A stretch of DNA of 64,000 bases, taken from NCBI GenBank assembly GCA_030760725.1, contig JASWHV010000017.1, positions 6,674,959 through 6,738,958 on the forward strand, read 5' to 3'. The notes under the pieces are model-generated. The model was not told where the DNA came from, did not search any database, and saw nothing but the letters and a program-made list of their open reading frames with translations. Source of the DNA: Neostapfia colusana (lineage: Eukaryota; Streptophyta; Magnoliopsida; Poales; Poaceae). Shown in pieces: positions 12,341-23,555 of the stretch. Both the position numbers and the translations under genes were made by a program. Each line of letters begins with the position of its first letter. Positions within the stretch are counted from its first letter, which is position 1.

Positions 12341-12640
12341 TTATGCATCAAACCTGAATAGCATAAAGCGAGATGTTTTTTCCGTTGTCAAACTAATATC
12401 GTCAAGAAAATAATTTTGATTTATTTCTAAACTGAACTTCTTATTCAAACGATAATAGTTTAGAAAATGAAGCGAGTAGATAGGGAGAGAGAGAGAGATG
12501 AAACACGGTTGTCTACTTGTCTTGGAGAAGACTGACATCTAAATGAGGGGTGTCTGATTTCTCATCCCAGATGGCACGTCCATCGCTCCGGCCAGCACGG
12601 ATGATTGAAATCAGCGTAGACACGAACCTATCACTTCTAA
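12341..12640. repeat. Diverged direct repeat, copy A (flank of PHD-like gene)
   Basis: Shares in the same order several blocks with 14090-14310: TTATGCATCA, a GAGAGAGAGATG run, ACACGGTTGTC, GAAGACTGAC, CAGCACGGA. Copy A holds an extra segment of about 120 bp between the first two blocks. The pair flanks the zinc-finger gene at 13319-13867, so this may be the leftover promoter of a lost tandem gene copy. Confidence 0.6.
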
Positions 12641-12830
12641 AGTAGTCTAGATAGATTCCATCAAAAAAGTAGTCCAGATAGATAACACAGGTAGAGACAA
12701 ACAAAACTTCGACGTCCCAGCCAGGGCTCCTTCTGTTTGTCAACAAAGAGTTCCCACAGGTTTTTTTTTGAAGAGTATTCATTATTCAGCATCGATATAT
12801 ACTAGTGACGATATATATTAACCATCGAGA

Positions 12831-13045
12831 AGTGTTAGAGGATAAAATATGATCAAGGTCGATGACCTGGGCTGAGGCCCAGTAGGCCTTTAGATCCATA
12901 CACATGTTCTGCCTTTCACGCCCCTGCTTTAACTAGTGAAAGGGCGCCGTTTCTTCATGTAACATAAATATGTAACCAATCGCTAATAAGGTACACGCTT
13001 AATTCAGTTTGTCTCTTTCTCTTCGTATCTCTACTCTTTTACTTT
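12831..13045 (+). mobile_element. Possible solo copia-type LTR (uncertain right end)
   Basis: The segment starts TGTTAGAGGATAAAATATG, has a LTR-like body with a GGCCCAGTAGGCC motif, an AACATAAATATGTAACC stretch and a CTCTTTCTCTTCG tract towards its end. The look is that of small Ty1/copia LTRs of grasses. I could not find a matching target duplication or a clean CA terminus, so this rests on impression only. Confidence 0.3.
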
Positions 13046-13318
13046 TTACGAGTTTGCCGTGCGGGCGGGCCAATCCGAACAGCCAAGCACTACACGACCT
13101 AGCTTGATTCGTAACACAGATGACCTAAGAAGTCCCAACTTTCTACAGCACTATATAGCACCGTGCACGGCGGTGGGCGCTTTATTACGCACGGTACTCG
13201 GTGTATGTACATTGACTCTGTTAGTAGTAGTAAGATCGAGATGATCCTGGTTTCGCTACTGTGTCCGGCCACGTCGTCGTCGTCGCTGATCGATCTACTG
13301 CTACTACTGTACTAAGCA

Positions 13319-13867
13319 CTAGCAGCTGATGACCTCTGCCAGGAGCTTGTACCGCCGCGCCTTGACCCTCACCCGCGTCACCTCCTTGTTGCTCTCGCCC
13401 GGGGCGACGCAGCTCCCTGTTTTCTCTCCCGCGTCCGACGACGTCCCCTCCTTGCCGGCCTTGCGCTTCTTCTTCTTCTTCTTCACCGGGCACCCGAGCT
13501 CCGGGGGCGGCCTCCTCGCTGACGGAGAGCAAACCTCGCGCCGCTGCTGCCGTCGTTCCTCGTCGGCGGCCGCCTTCCGTTTCGTCTCCTCCGCGGGCTT
13601 ATTGTTACCGTCGTTAGCCGCGGAGGCGGCGGCGTGGCCCGCGGCTCCTCCTTCTCGGTGGACCGGCGGCGGCGGCGGCTCCCTGAGGCACCAATTGCAG
13701 CGCCTGTACGCTGTGGCCCGCGGGTACAGGTCGCTGCAGTAGCTGTGCTGCAGCCGGACGCGGCAGGTCCGGCAGCGGAACAGCTCGCGCGCCAGGCCGT
13801 GGTCGCCGCACATGCAGCAGACCGCCGCGTCCTCGGAACGGGGAGGTGTCGGCTGGGAGGCCATCAT
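13319..13867 (-). CDS. Plant PHD-like zinc-finger protein, 182 aa
   Basis: Intronless frame. The start is taken at the complement of 13865-13867 (two adjacent Met codons; a further in-frame Met at 13969 would add 34 residues). The N-terminal third has CCMCGDHG, LFRCRTC, QHSYC and RRCNWCL, a Cys/His pattern like the atypical single PHD fingers of small plant proteins that may bind chromatin or partner proteins. The rest is basic and low-complexity: a Lys/Arg/Glu stretch, a KKKKKKRK run that could be a nuclear localisation signal, and a conserved-looking end (VRVKARRYKLLAEVISC). Similar small grass proteins combine this finger with a basic tail. A nuclear role is inference. The gene is bracketed by related direct repeats. 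Confidence 0.7.
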   Translation of the reverse strand: MMASQPTPPRSEDAAVCCMCGDHGLARELFRCRTCRVRLQHSYCSDLYPRATAYRRCNWCLREPPPPPVHREGGAAGHAAASAANDGNNKPAEETKRKAAADEERRQQRREVCSPSARRPPPELGCPVKKKKKKRKAGKEGTSSDAGEKTGSCVAPGESNKEVTRVRVKARRYKLLAEVISC

Positions 13868-14089
13868 GGCGGCAGGGGCATCCGGACCGGGGAGCGAGGC
13901 TCTCTGTGATGGGCGAGGACTGGTAAGAGGAGCGCCTCGATCGACGACGGAGCTATGGCGCCATCGCATGGATCATCACTCACGTCGTCGTCGTCTCTCT
14001 CTCCCTCTGCCGTTCTGCTGCGTGTTTGTGGTGGTTCGAGTAGCTTTCGTGCGGCACGTTGGGATGGAAAAACGAGACGAGGGACGCAC

Positions 14090-14098
14090 TATTTATGC
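14090..14098 (-). promoter_or_regulatory. Candidate TATA box of PHD-like gene
   Basis: The minus strand reads GCATAAATAG here, about 220 bases upstream of the chosen ATG. It lies inside repeat copy B, whose counterpart in copy A has lost this exact motif. Confidence 0.35.
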
Positions 14099-14310
14099 AT
14101 CAGATAAAAAGAGAGAGAGATGTGAACACGGTTGTCGGGTTCTGAGGCGAAGACTGACTTGTAAATAGAAGTGGCTTATCACCAGGGATCCGTCCGGCCT
14201 CAGCGCGCTCCCGTCCTCTGCCGTCTGACGACCCGCACGGCACGTATGTACGTCGCTCGCTCCGTCCAGCACGGACCGGCTCCACGTCGACGTCGACGCA
14301 AACCTCTCGG
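14090..14310. repeat. Diverged direct repeat, copy B (promoter of PHD-like gene)
   Basis: Partner of 12341-12640, in the same orientation. It covers the region just upstream of the PHD-like gene, so the repeated material probably includes its promoter and leader. Similarity is patchy but collinear. Confidence 0.6.
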
Positions 14311-15208
14311 TCTCTCACTGCTCAACAAGTAATCTACCGTAGATAAATACTAGTGTCAACTATTTTTCTTTTGCCAGGAAAATAAAAAAACGTGCTCCTC
14401 AAATTTCTTTTGTTGCTTTAAACGTGCAGGCACATATAGCGTACCGAGAAAGAGAGAGGAGTCGTTTTCACTGGCAAGCATCTGTTTTCTTCAGGTCACG
14501 ACTCGATCGGAGACCCGGACTTCCTTGCGCACTAAGAGAAGCAGCCAACCAGTCATACATATCGCTTTGTTGCTAGCTATGTGTTGCCATGCTCCTCCGA
14601 TTTGGCGCCACCGCGTCAACTAGTAGTTAATTGGCACAGGAAGCTGCGTGAACCGGAGAAGTTTTGCTTGACCTGCTCCGCGTTGGGTCCTGACGCCCTG
14701 ACCTGCATAGTCTAATAGTACTATTGTCCATATGATGTCATTGTACGTATAGGGACCTTGCAAAGGCGACCAGCCTTTTTATTTTTTCTTATTAGAAGCC
14801 AAGAGACGTTGATTATCGCGTGCACCGTCCATGACATGAAAAATCCTGCAGCCAGACTAGGTGACGATAATTCATGTACAAAACGTGTAAGAAAAAGATA
14901 GACTATACTACGCAAAATAATGGACGCTCAAACAACAGTTTAACTTATTAGCAAGTCAAAATTTCTTGAAAGAATAACAACGACTCCCTGGTGTACAACA
15001 AGCCCTAGTTCTTGCGCGACACACACGCACACACAACAATACAGGTACCGTTCCTTCCACACATCTCGATCCACTCTTAGGACACCACTCTATAACGTCT
15101 CCGCCTGACTGCTACTATGTTTTCACCGGACCAAAACCTTTGTTTTCCATCGGAGGGGATGGGGAACGGGTAGGAGCTCTCTCTCTCTCTCTCTATCCCT
15201 GTCTCTCT

Positions 15209-18200
15209 CTAGCTCACCAGCTGCTGGTTGCCGTACAAAGGATAGGCCCCGTAGGCCGCAGCGGCGTACATGTTAGGGTGTGGCACCGGGGAGGCGTAGC
15301 CGTATCCGCCGTAGAATGGTGTGCCGTAGTACATGCTGTTCCTTCGGCCGCCGGGGTCACCCCTAGGCTGCAAACGAAAGAGGCAGGTGTAAGAGGAGGA
15401 AAGGAACACGTTTCCACCCACTTTCATAGTTGTCGGGCAAGCATAAACAAGTAGGGGCAATCATGCTGCATATAAATCCAGTATTGATCAGCAAAGCAAT
15501 AACTCCGAACCAGTTTGCGAGAAACTAAGTGGAGTGCATCCAGCAGGCTGCATCTACCAACTGGTTGAGACTATAGCAGGGAGCACAATTGCACGGATTA
15601 ATGAACTTCTACCACAGATTTCCTTCTATGTGAAGCTTAACCCTGACACTCGTCGCAGAGTAGTATTTTGGATAAAACCAAACCAACAAATCCCGTCAAA
15701 ATGATAGTGAAAGAAGTATGAAGCCCACCATAACCATGCTAGTAGTCAATCATAAATAAACTAGATGCAAAAACTATGAAGTAGCTGTTCATGTTAAAGA
15801 GCATATCATATGATGGACACGATCTTGGATGTTAAGAATTTAGTTTTGAGAAATAACCTACTACTAAATTGTTGCCAAGTTAGCAAATCAAACTATAGCA
15901 ATCGATGCATTTAGGAAATGATTGGACCAATGCAAACTGATGCCATAAAAAAGGATCATCCTCTCCCCAAAAACGAAGTCAAGAACAATGTCACACATGA
16001 CAAACCTGCTTATGCGATGGGCTGCGGCCCCATGAAAGGCGAACTGCCTGCTTTCCGATGACTGATCCATTTAATCCTTGTAGTGCTTCTTCTGCGTCAG
16101 TTCTAAGTACAGTCGCATGGCTTAAATATCACTTCAAGAAAATTAAAAGATAAAATAAACAGTAAAACATGTAAACGCTTGAATTGCATACCTGCTAACG
16201 AATTGGACAAAGCCACACTGCTTTCCAAGAGGAATTTTTACGGAGGCAACCTCACCATACTTGGCAAAGGCTTTCCTAAGTTCATCCTCACTGACACTTG
16301 GGTCAAGCCCACCAACATATACCTGAAGCAGATTGAAAACTATAGATTGGAAATTATCATATTAGAATGTAACAGGCACCACTGGAAATCTGTACCACAC
16401 ACCGTTCTGTTAGAAGAATCACCATCTAAACGACCAGGTGTCGAAGAGCCAGAATCACCTGATGAGTACCAAATCATACAGCTGAGTGAACAATTGATCT
16501 AGACTAGATTGATGTTAAAAAAGAACAAAAGCAATCTCACAAGACCCTGTACAAAAACGATTCAAGATACATGATATGCTCTTGGAACATTACCATGTAG
16601 GAAATTACTAGCAAACAGTAATATAGATACTCAAGGAGAAACAGTAAGGGCCATAGGGTGGCACTGTGGAGCAAGCAGTGCTATCTGCACGCTGGAGTTC
16701 TGTTTAATACTATCAACTTTCTCTAGGTTACATTTGCCGTGCTAAACAAAAGTACTTATAGATAAAAAGCAGAGTAAATTAGTGCAAAACATGGTTCTAT
16801 GGTTACAACAACAACAAATCCTTTGTCCCAAGCATGTTGAGGTAGACTAGAATACTAGATATGAAACCCAAACCGGGTTTCATATCCATAGTAATGGCTG
16901 GTTTTGATGCTGGCTCGCCAAGCCTATCACATCCCTCCTTCCTTTACCCGGGCTTGGGACCGGCTATACCTAAAAAGTCATAGGTGGAGTTGTTCTATGG
17001 TTACAGAGAACAGAAAATTAAGAACGTCTGGCCTGTGGCAAGTAATCACAGAATAGACGATCCAAATGTAGCACCTTTAGAAAGTCCACCCAAGCTGGCT
17101 AGATGAATACACCACTAGCATCTACAGCAGCAGGGCAAGGTTGTGAAAAAAAAATGGGAGCTGCAAATCAGGCCATCTGATAAGAGGGGGGATTTCATAA
17201 GCCTACAGGTTTCTAAAAAATTGTGGCCATAAAAGACAAGTTTATGTGTATAAACCAATAAACAAGAAGTCTTCCTCAATCCAACAGTTAAACATGATGA
17301 CAAATAATGTATCTTCAAACCTTATCAGCATTTCAGATGTATGTACAAAAATGAGAAAGAACTTAGGAAAACAAAAAATCAGTTAGATAGCATTAGGATC
17401 CTATGAGGTGGAAAATAAGACTAAGTGCCCTTTCAGGAACTTACATTGGGACTGGTATTTTTGCTCAAATGAGGCCATGAGCAAATGTTACAATCTAGAC
17501 CTGACTGTCAGCCCACCGAGTTGGGGGGTGGGGGGTGGGGGGTGGGGGGAGGGGGTTGGCGAAAACAGACCAGAAACCTGTTTGGAACTGGTATTCTTGC
17601 TCAAATGAGACCATGACATGCTAAAATCTAGGCCTGACTGTCAGTTCACCAAGGAGGAAAAAGAATGGACCAGGAACCTATTTGGAACAGGATGCCTAGT
17701 TGTTCAAAGTTAAAAAAACTTACATTTGTAGTCTCACACACAAGGATTATTCATGCTAGCCACCCGGATATGAACAGGCAGCTGGTTGTAAAAAGAACCG
17801 CTTAAATTGATTAGCTTGTAACATTTTAATTAGCAAAATTTAGCATGAAGCATTCATTCCACGTTTCCTAAAATAATTTCAATAAAAGTGCAATCTCTTG
17901 ACTGACTGATGACCCAGTGAGGCCTCAACTGGACCAATGGACAGTTCAAGTCTGATAGTGTTCCATAAAACAAGTCAAGTTGAGTAAGAGTTAGAGTGTT
18001 CATATACAAAAACCTATGATCCAGTAAAAAGAATGTGTACAGCTTCAGATTGCAGACAAATGAAAGAGGGGCATACCTAAGGATCTCCTGGGAGTTGCAG
18101 GCCCTATACGAATTGGCCTAGTAGAGCAATATACACCATTCATTTTAGTCATTGCATGAGATTTTTCGCTGTCATCTCCGAATCTGACAAACCCATAGCC

Positions 18201-19867
18201 CCTAGAACGGCCTGTGTTTGCATCAATAATTACTTTAGCTCCTTTCACCGATCGGTACTTGCTAGCAAAAAGCTCCATCAGCATTTCATCAGTAACATCA
18301 GCAGCAAGATCACCAACAAATATGGAGTGATCAGAAACCACTTCAGAGCGCTTTTCACCCATGCTATGTGATGCCCAGTTTAACTTAAAAGATCGATCAG
18401 TGTTGGGCATCACATGACCAGTAAAATTCTGAAGAGCATTTTCTGCTGATGCATGAGAATAGAACTCTACAAAACCATACCCCTCTGACTGTCCAGTTTG
18501 CCTATTGCGGATAACTTTTATTGTCACCACCTACAAAGAAGTAAAACTAGTTGTTAGAGAAGTCTCGGTGCACAAATAAACACCAACAGAATGAAGTAAA
18601 ATAAATGGTAAATTTCTCTGCCACTTCAAAATAGTTTAAAGAGGTCTGGCAGCAACTACCAGATTGTACGGAACAGTATGGATACGGGACTGTTTAAAAG
18701 GCGTCGCCGCCTCGCGTCTGGATGCCATGACCAGTCACCTAGGCGGGTGCCTTAACATCCAAGCGCTCTTTTAAAACACTGGATACAGGTCGCTTTGCCC
18801 ATTGTCAGTGTTCCTGAAGAAGGATTGTATCGGTACCCATCATAGTGATTCCATAATCAGACATCTTTTCCGATCCTGTCAACATCAGTGACCGCGCGCC
18901 CAGAAAACATAATTCGCCAAGGTTGTAATTATTCCTTCAACTCCTCCAACAGTTACCATTCTAATACAGTGTCCACAGAGTGCAACAACTCGCACTGCTC
19001 ATTCAAAATATCCTCCAACAGTTACCTTTCTAATACAGTGTCCACAGAGTGCAACAACTCGCACTGCTCATTCAAAATATTTATTAAATTATGACACGTC
19101 AAGACCATTTCCTCCAAATTAGTTATGAACTCAAATCCAACCGGAAGGTCGGCAACTTTGGCACCTCATACATCAACTATAACAGGACGTGATGATCTTT
19201 CATTTTGTAGCTAAAAGACGTGAAACGCAAAAAGGAAACATTTTTAAGCAGGCACACAGCTCTAACAAAAGAAACGAGATATATAAATGATTAAACAAAC
19301 AAGAGCATTTCACCAATGCCCTCAAAGTTGGTGACTTAAGCTGTAGTTCCAAAAATATCGTGCTTATTTCCACAAAGCAACATGTAAGCGCGATTTTAAG
19401 GTTCTACATCAAACTAAGGAAAAACAAACGAATCAACGCATGAAACTGGGGCGAATCTAGCTGTATTAATGAGATCTAGTACGGAGAAGCCGGGATCCGG
19501 ATAGAACGCAAACCTCGCCGCTGGGCCCGAAGCAGCTGTGGAGGTAGTTCTCGTCCATCCAGTACTGGAGGTCGCCGACCCAAATCGTCTTATTCTCCTC
19601 GCACCCGTTCCCACCGGATCCAGCCGCGGGAGGGGTCGGCGTGCGGCGCCCGTTAGCGGCTGGTGGCGGGGGCCCAGCGGCAAAGTGCTTGGCAAACTGC
19701 GGCGGCGGCGGTGGCGCGGCCACCATGGGCGGCGGCGGGGGGTACGGGATGACGACCCAACGCGGCTGCGGCATGTGGTGGTGCGGATGCGCGTGCTGCG
19801 GTGGTGCGTGGGGGTGGGGGTGATGGGGCGGAACGGCCGGCTGGGAGTCGGTGGTGGTCGCCGCCAT
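15209..19867 (-). CDS. RBP45: RBP45/RBP47-type RNA-binding protein with three RRMs, 6 exons
   Basis: Exons on the minus strand: 19514-19867, 18077-18530, 16403-16458, 16192-16322, 16006-16102 and 15209-15367. All are GT-AG with matching phase, giving 416 aa. The first 90 residues are Pro/His-rich. RRM1 (about 93-171) opens with KTIWVGDLQYW and has RNP1 GYGFVEF. RRM2 (about 187-261) has SIFVGDLAADVT and RNP1 GYGFVRF. RRM3 (about 289-357) has VYVGGLDPSV and CGFVQFV. The 52-residue tail is Gly/Tyr/Ala-rich. This is the organisation of plant oligouridylate/poly(A)-binding nuclear proteins of the RBP45/47 group, linked to pre-mRNA handling and stress granules. The domain pair RRM1-RRM2 comes from one large exon, and a 19-codon exon encodes the linker before RRM3. 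Introns hold a truncated LINE, a small inverted-repeat element and tandem repeats. Confidence in the family is high, but the exact RBP45 versus RBP47 assignment is not certain. Confidence 0.92.
16808..16991 (-). mobile_element. 5'-truncated LINE fragment in RBP45 intron 2
   Basis: 184 bp flanked by perfect 14-bp direct repeats GTTCTATGGTTACA (16794-16807 and 16992-17005), a typical LINE-type target-site duplication. On the minus strand it ends in a TTGTTGTTGT tail, preceded by TCAACATGCTTGGGACAAAGG. The same 3' end occurs in the PP2C intron (49187-49229), and a related end follows LINE coding sequence in the ZEP intron. Confidence 0.8.
17434..17690. repeat. Imperfect tandem duplication with a G-rich tract in RBP45 intron 2
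   Basis: Units near 17434-17517 and 17571-17651 share GGTATT.TTGCTCAAATGAG and CTGACTGTCAG...CACC, with the start of a third unit near 17672. Between them, 17521-17556 is a run of G6 blocks separated by T or A, which could form a quadruplex on the plus strand. The RBP45 transcript itself would carry the C-rich complement. Confidence 0.7.
18686..18779. mobile_element. Small inverted-repeat element (MITE-like) in RBP45 intron 1
   Basis: 94 bp bordered by the direct repeat TGGATAC (18679-18685 and 18780-18786). Its ends are imperfect inverted repeats: ACTGTTTAAAAGGCG on the left against the complement of CGCTCTTTTAAAACACT on the right. The centre is GC-rich and itself partly palindromic (AGGCGGGTGCC). 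A 7-bp target duplication would suit an hAT-like derivative. Confidence 0.55.
18942..19079. repeat. Two-copy 69-bp tandem repeat in RBP45 intron 1
   Basis: Copies at 18942-19010 and 19011-19079 are nearly identical. Each begins TCCTCCAACAGTTACC and ends CTCATTCAAAATA. The high identity points to a recent slippage or unequal exchange. Confidence 0.85.
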
Positions 19868-19969
19868 CTGCGTCGCCGCCGCAGCCGAGGAGGGTCGCGT
19901 GGGGTTGGGGTGGGCTCGCGAAGGGTGGAGGGCGGAAAAGAGAGGGAGCTCGTGGGTGAGGTGACGCTG

Positions 19970-19977
19970 AATATATA
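19970..19977 (-). promoter_or_regulatory. Candidate TATA box of RBP45-type gene
   Basis: The minus strand reads AGTATATATTCAGC about 105 bases upstream of the ATG, a plausible TATA position for a short 5' leader. Confidence 0.5.
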
Positions 19978-22052
19978 CTGGGTCGGGTTCAGATCTGCGC
20001 CGTCAGATCTGGTAGTTGGTTACGGTGTCGGCCGTCTGATCAATGTGATAGGTGGCCGACGTGTAGGGCCATGGGTGGCATGTGGTTCTGGCAGCTAGGT
20101 GGGCGAGGGTGCTACCTCAGTTCTCTTTTTCTCTGTGTTCTATGTATTCAGCCTATTTATTAGGTCTGAAATTACCATAAAAGAATACCGTAGATGTAGA
20201 ATACTGCACGCTCCATCCATCCGTCTTTCATAGATGACGTTGGGACAACATTTTAGTTCAAAAGACGAGGTCTATGATGCGAAATTTAAAGATAGAATAT
20301 GTCAAAAAATGGCTGCTGATTAATAAAATCAGGTATTCGATTACTTTGAGAACAGAAAATTGCAAGTTTCATCATGCCAATGGCGGTTGTTTTAACACGT
20401 CGACTCACGGAAGGATTCGAGTTATCAACTAGACCGTTTAGTCTTCGATGCTTAAAACAAAAACATGCAACTTTCATGGCATTGACAATAGCAGATACGA
20501 TGCTTTACATGTCTATCAATATTGTCGTAGTTCCAAATACTTTTTACCTGTTTATTAAAACAGGAGAAATGCCGTAACACTTGTTTTATTAGCGGTGACA
20601 AGATCCACAAGCAGTTCTTGTTTAGCATTTGCTATTTTAAAAACGCTATTTGAGCAACCAATTCGCGAGTAAACTACCAACAGAGTAATATAGTTGACGT
20701 GGCAGTGTACGTACTGCACAGTTTTCTTCCTAAAACACCCAGCACTCTCGTGAGATACATCGCATATATGATCAAACTCCGGCCATCTAGATCGTCAACT
20801 TGTTCGAAAGTCGAAGCCTAATTTTCCGCCTTCTTCCCCTGCTAGCTATCCGTGGCCTGGTCTTCTATCACGAGCCAGGACAGCTGGAGAAAAAAAAGAA
20901 AGGCGTGCGTGATCGTGACATACCACGTCGACCGCCTCGTGCACCCGGTCGGTCGATCGATCGATCGATCGAAAAAGCAAACGTGCGCTTGGCTTCGTCA
21001 GTTCACCCGCCCGTTTTGCTTGACTTTTATGTGAAGCTGATGGTGCTACTACGGTACTACCTACTACAGGTTGAAAATTTCGCTGGTCCATCGTGTCTGC
21101 GCTGCTCGCCGGCACAGCAGACACGAGTCGTAGCTGCTTTGCCGTTGTTTGTGGCCTCCCAGAGTTTTGGACCAAAGCCGAAGCCAACCAACGCCTGCCT
21201 CTGCCTGCTTGCCAACCCTGAACCCTCCTCTCGATGATGCGCACCATTTCACCAACCACAAATTGGACAGCACGTCAACCACCTCGCGAGGGTCCAAGCC
21301 TCCGAGCCTTCAACAACGCACGGAACGGAAGCTTGCCCGATGCCGCGTGCCCGGCCGTGACCGTGAGCCATGCCGCGGCGGACGGCCGATAGGCTGAGCG
21401 GAGGAGTTGACCCAGCTCGCCCGAGATGCGCGTGTCAAGGGACATGGAGCCCACGTACCACACGTCTCGAAGCCGGACACGGCAGGGCGGGTCGAGTCAA
21501 CGTCAAATCTACTGTAGGCGAGATCGTCTCGGTCCGAGGTTCGCGGCTCGGTAAACGTGCTAGCCTGTACTAGCGCCACGGCATAGGTCGTCTGCAGACA
21601 CGAGCTGGGTTGATCGATCGGATCCTACACTTACTGTGTGTGAGCGATGCCCCATCGATGTCGACGCGGTGCTAGTAGTTTTTTTTTGTCAGGTTCAGTG
21701 AAAGCCTGCAGGATGAGTGAGTCCAACCAGGGCTGTGCAGTTCTTTTTTGTCTCTGGCCAGTCTGTGCCCAGCTGCCCCACCTGGCCACCTCACCGCCAC
21801 CTTGCACGGGATGGATCACTGTAGCAACGGCGCGAGGCTTCTATCTGGAAACTCACCACTTCACGGTGATGTGGCGGGTTGCCGGGCATCGTCGAGGTGG
21901 GTGTAGTCATTTTCTTCTCGGCGTTTCGTCTGTGTTTTGTTTTATTTGTTGTGCCTAGATGTATCAAACTTCGTCTTCTTCTTAATGAAATACGTCTTCG
22001 TTCAGCACGTTCACCATGATGTAGACGCTCAGAATTCATCTATAGGAGCTCT

Positions 22053-22105
22053 CTATCTATGCTGGAACTGGAACACGCAGACATGCTTCACTGTTTGGCC
22101 CGTCG
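22053..22105. repeat. Direct repeat of CACTA right flank (left copy)
   Basis: The first 36 bases match 34431-34466 exactly, and the next roughly 17 are diverged but alignable (ACTG.TTGG.CCG.CGTG). The right copy begins at the base immediately following the CACTA terminus, while this copy lies 560 bases before the left terminus. Confidence 0.8.
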
Positions 22106-22879
22106 TGCACGTTGCCTCCTGCAGCCCCCGCCGTGCCCGTCGCCGTCGCCTCTCTGCTCCGGCTCCGGCGCCCGGCCACCCGCCTCCCTGCTCTAGCGCC
22201 CGGCCGCCCCCTGCCTCCTGGCTCCCACGCCCGACCGCCCCCATCTCCCGCCTCCGGCATCCGGCGCCTCTCGGTACATATGTTCATGCATTTTTAATTT
22301 TTTTCTTGTTGTTAGTTAGATTTAGTTAGAGTAGAGTTAATTGAATATTGTTTTAGAGTAATTTGTAACTAATTTGGCAATTAAATTGTTTTTTAGTTAG
22401 TTTATAGTTTATAGTTTAAATCGATTTAAATAGTTGTTAAATTAGTTTGAGCAATGGAATAACTAGTTGTTCAAATTGTTTAATTAGTTGATTTCTTGTT
22501 TAATTTGTAGTTTTTTATACTAATTATTTGATTAGTAGCGTAATTGCTTAAATATTACTTTGATTGATGAAGTGCTAAATTATTATATAAATAGTCGGGT
22601 CGGCCCAGCCTCGCATAAGCTATTTAGGGTCCGGCTCACACGGTATATTTAGGGCCCAGCCCAACACTATAGGAAACGCGATGATTTGCGACGGCTAGGA
22701 TTATTTGCGAAGGCCGACCGTCGTGAATAAATTATGGAGGGACGGCTTACCCGTCACCCCTCCCGCCACCGCGCCTCGCCTCCCGCCGCTGCGCCCCGCC
22801 GCGCCCGCCTCCCGTCGTCGTGTCTCGAGGGTGGCGAGACCTGCGAGAGGCAGCTCAGTCTTCGTCGGTGGGCCCGAGT

Positions 22880-23447
22880 CGCCGTGTCTCGCAGGTGGAG
22901 ACTCTCGTCCGTCAGGTCCAAGAGAGTCGCGAGCAGTTTCAGTCGGACCTGGAGGCGCAGAAGGCGGCGATGGAGGCCACCATCTCCTACCAGCAAGCCT
23001 GCATGGAGCAGATGCGACAGACGATGGAGATGTAGCAACAGGCGATGACGGTAAGCTAAAGTAATTTAAATTTAGCGCATTATTAATAATATGTAATAAC
23101 CTGCAAGTTTTGCAACCACAGAGTTTCTTTCAAGACTGCGATGTCCAGGGGTTGCACCTCCAGCTTCCTCCACTGCCACCGCCGATTCCACCGCCGAAAC
23201 TGGAGCTACCGCCGCCGGTGCACGTTTCTCCGGGTGTTCAGGTAATCAACTAAGTTCAATATGATCAATTATAGCTTGTTTAATCAATTCTAGTCAAAAA
23301 CAAAATTCTAAACAAATCAATATGTCCAACAACTTCTATGTGTTGCAGGGATCGGTAACGGAAGCTCAAACTCTGTCGTCGTCTATACCGGCGTCTGGAT
23401 TGACGGGCGGCGAGGATGTTGGTGGCTGTGGAGGAAGTGAACGCTAG
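22880..23447 (+). pseudogene. Remnant of CACTA transposase gene 3' exons
   Basis: Three probable exons on the plus strand. About 22892-23048 encodes a coiled-coil, Gln/Glu-rich stretch (VETLVRQVQESREQF..., EQMRQTMEM) interrupted by a TAG where a Gln codon is expected. About 23122-23240 is Pro-rich (LPPLPPPIPPPK). 23349-23447 ends SER-stop. The Gln-rich helix followed by a Pro-rich tail resembles the C-terminus of plant CACTA transposases. The catalytic part is absent. Confidence 0.55.
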
Positions 23448-23550
23448 CGGAGAGCCTCTTCCTTATTTTTATATTCTTGTGATGAGATGTGAGACTTTTG
23501 TGTTGTGATCGCGATGAGGTTGTTGTATTTTTCTATTTCTTATTTATCTG

Positions 23551-23555
23551 CTATT
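23551..23555. repeat. Target-site duplication GCTAT, left copy
   Basis: GCTAT immediately precedes the left LTR and is repeated at 34035-34039 directly after the right LTR. This fixes the borders of the nested gypsy element. Confidence 0.9.

Larger units (their letters stand above)
11148..13318. other. Promoter side of FSH gene and spacer with repeats
   Basis: The left 800 bases are GC-rich with several overlapping open frames that are compositional artefacts. Microsatellite-like GATCGTTCGTTCGTTCG occurs near 12062. A block near 12341-12640 is related to 14090-14310 (see the repeat entries). A possible solo LTR begins at about 12831. No gene is recognised. Confidence 0.5.
13868..15208. other. 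Promoter side of PHD-like gene and spacer
   Basis: Contains a candidate TATA box and repeat copy B, listed separately. Beyond 14350 the sequence is ordinary spacer leading to the 3' end of the RBP45-type gene. CT-rich microsatellite sequence at 15178-15213 lies in that gene's presumed 3' UTR, directly after its stop codon. Confidence 0.5.
19868..22664. other. Promoter of RBP45-type gene, then spacer up to the CACTA element
   Basis: 19868-20100 is the GC-rich leader and promoter side. 20100-22050 has no recognised gene. 22053-22105 is a copy of sequence found just right of the CACTA end. 22090-22290 is a C-rich low-complexity block and 22300-22600 is very AT-rich. Longer open frames in 20800-21600 and 22050-22300 are compositional. 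Confidence 0.5.

Noticed and set aside
15178..15213. CT-rich run as a regulatory element or CRISPR-like repeat
   Set aside because: Simple microsatellite in the presumed 3' UTR. No spacer/repeat structure exists anywhere in the window.
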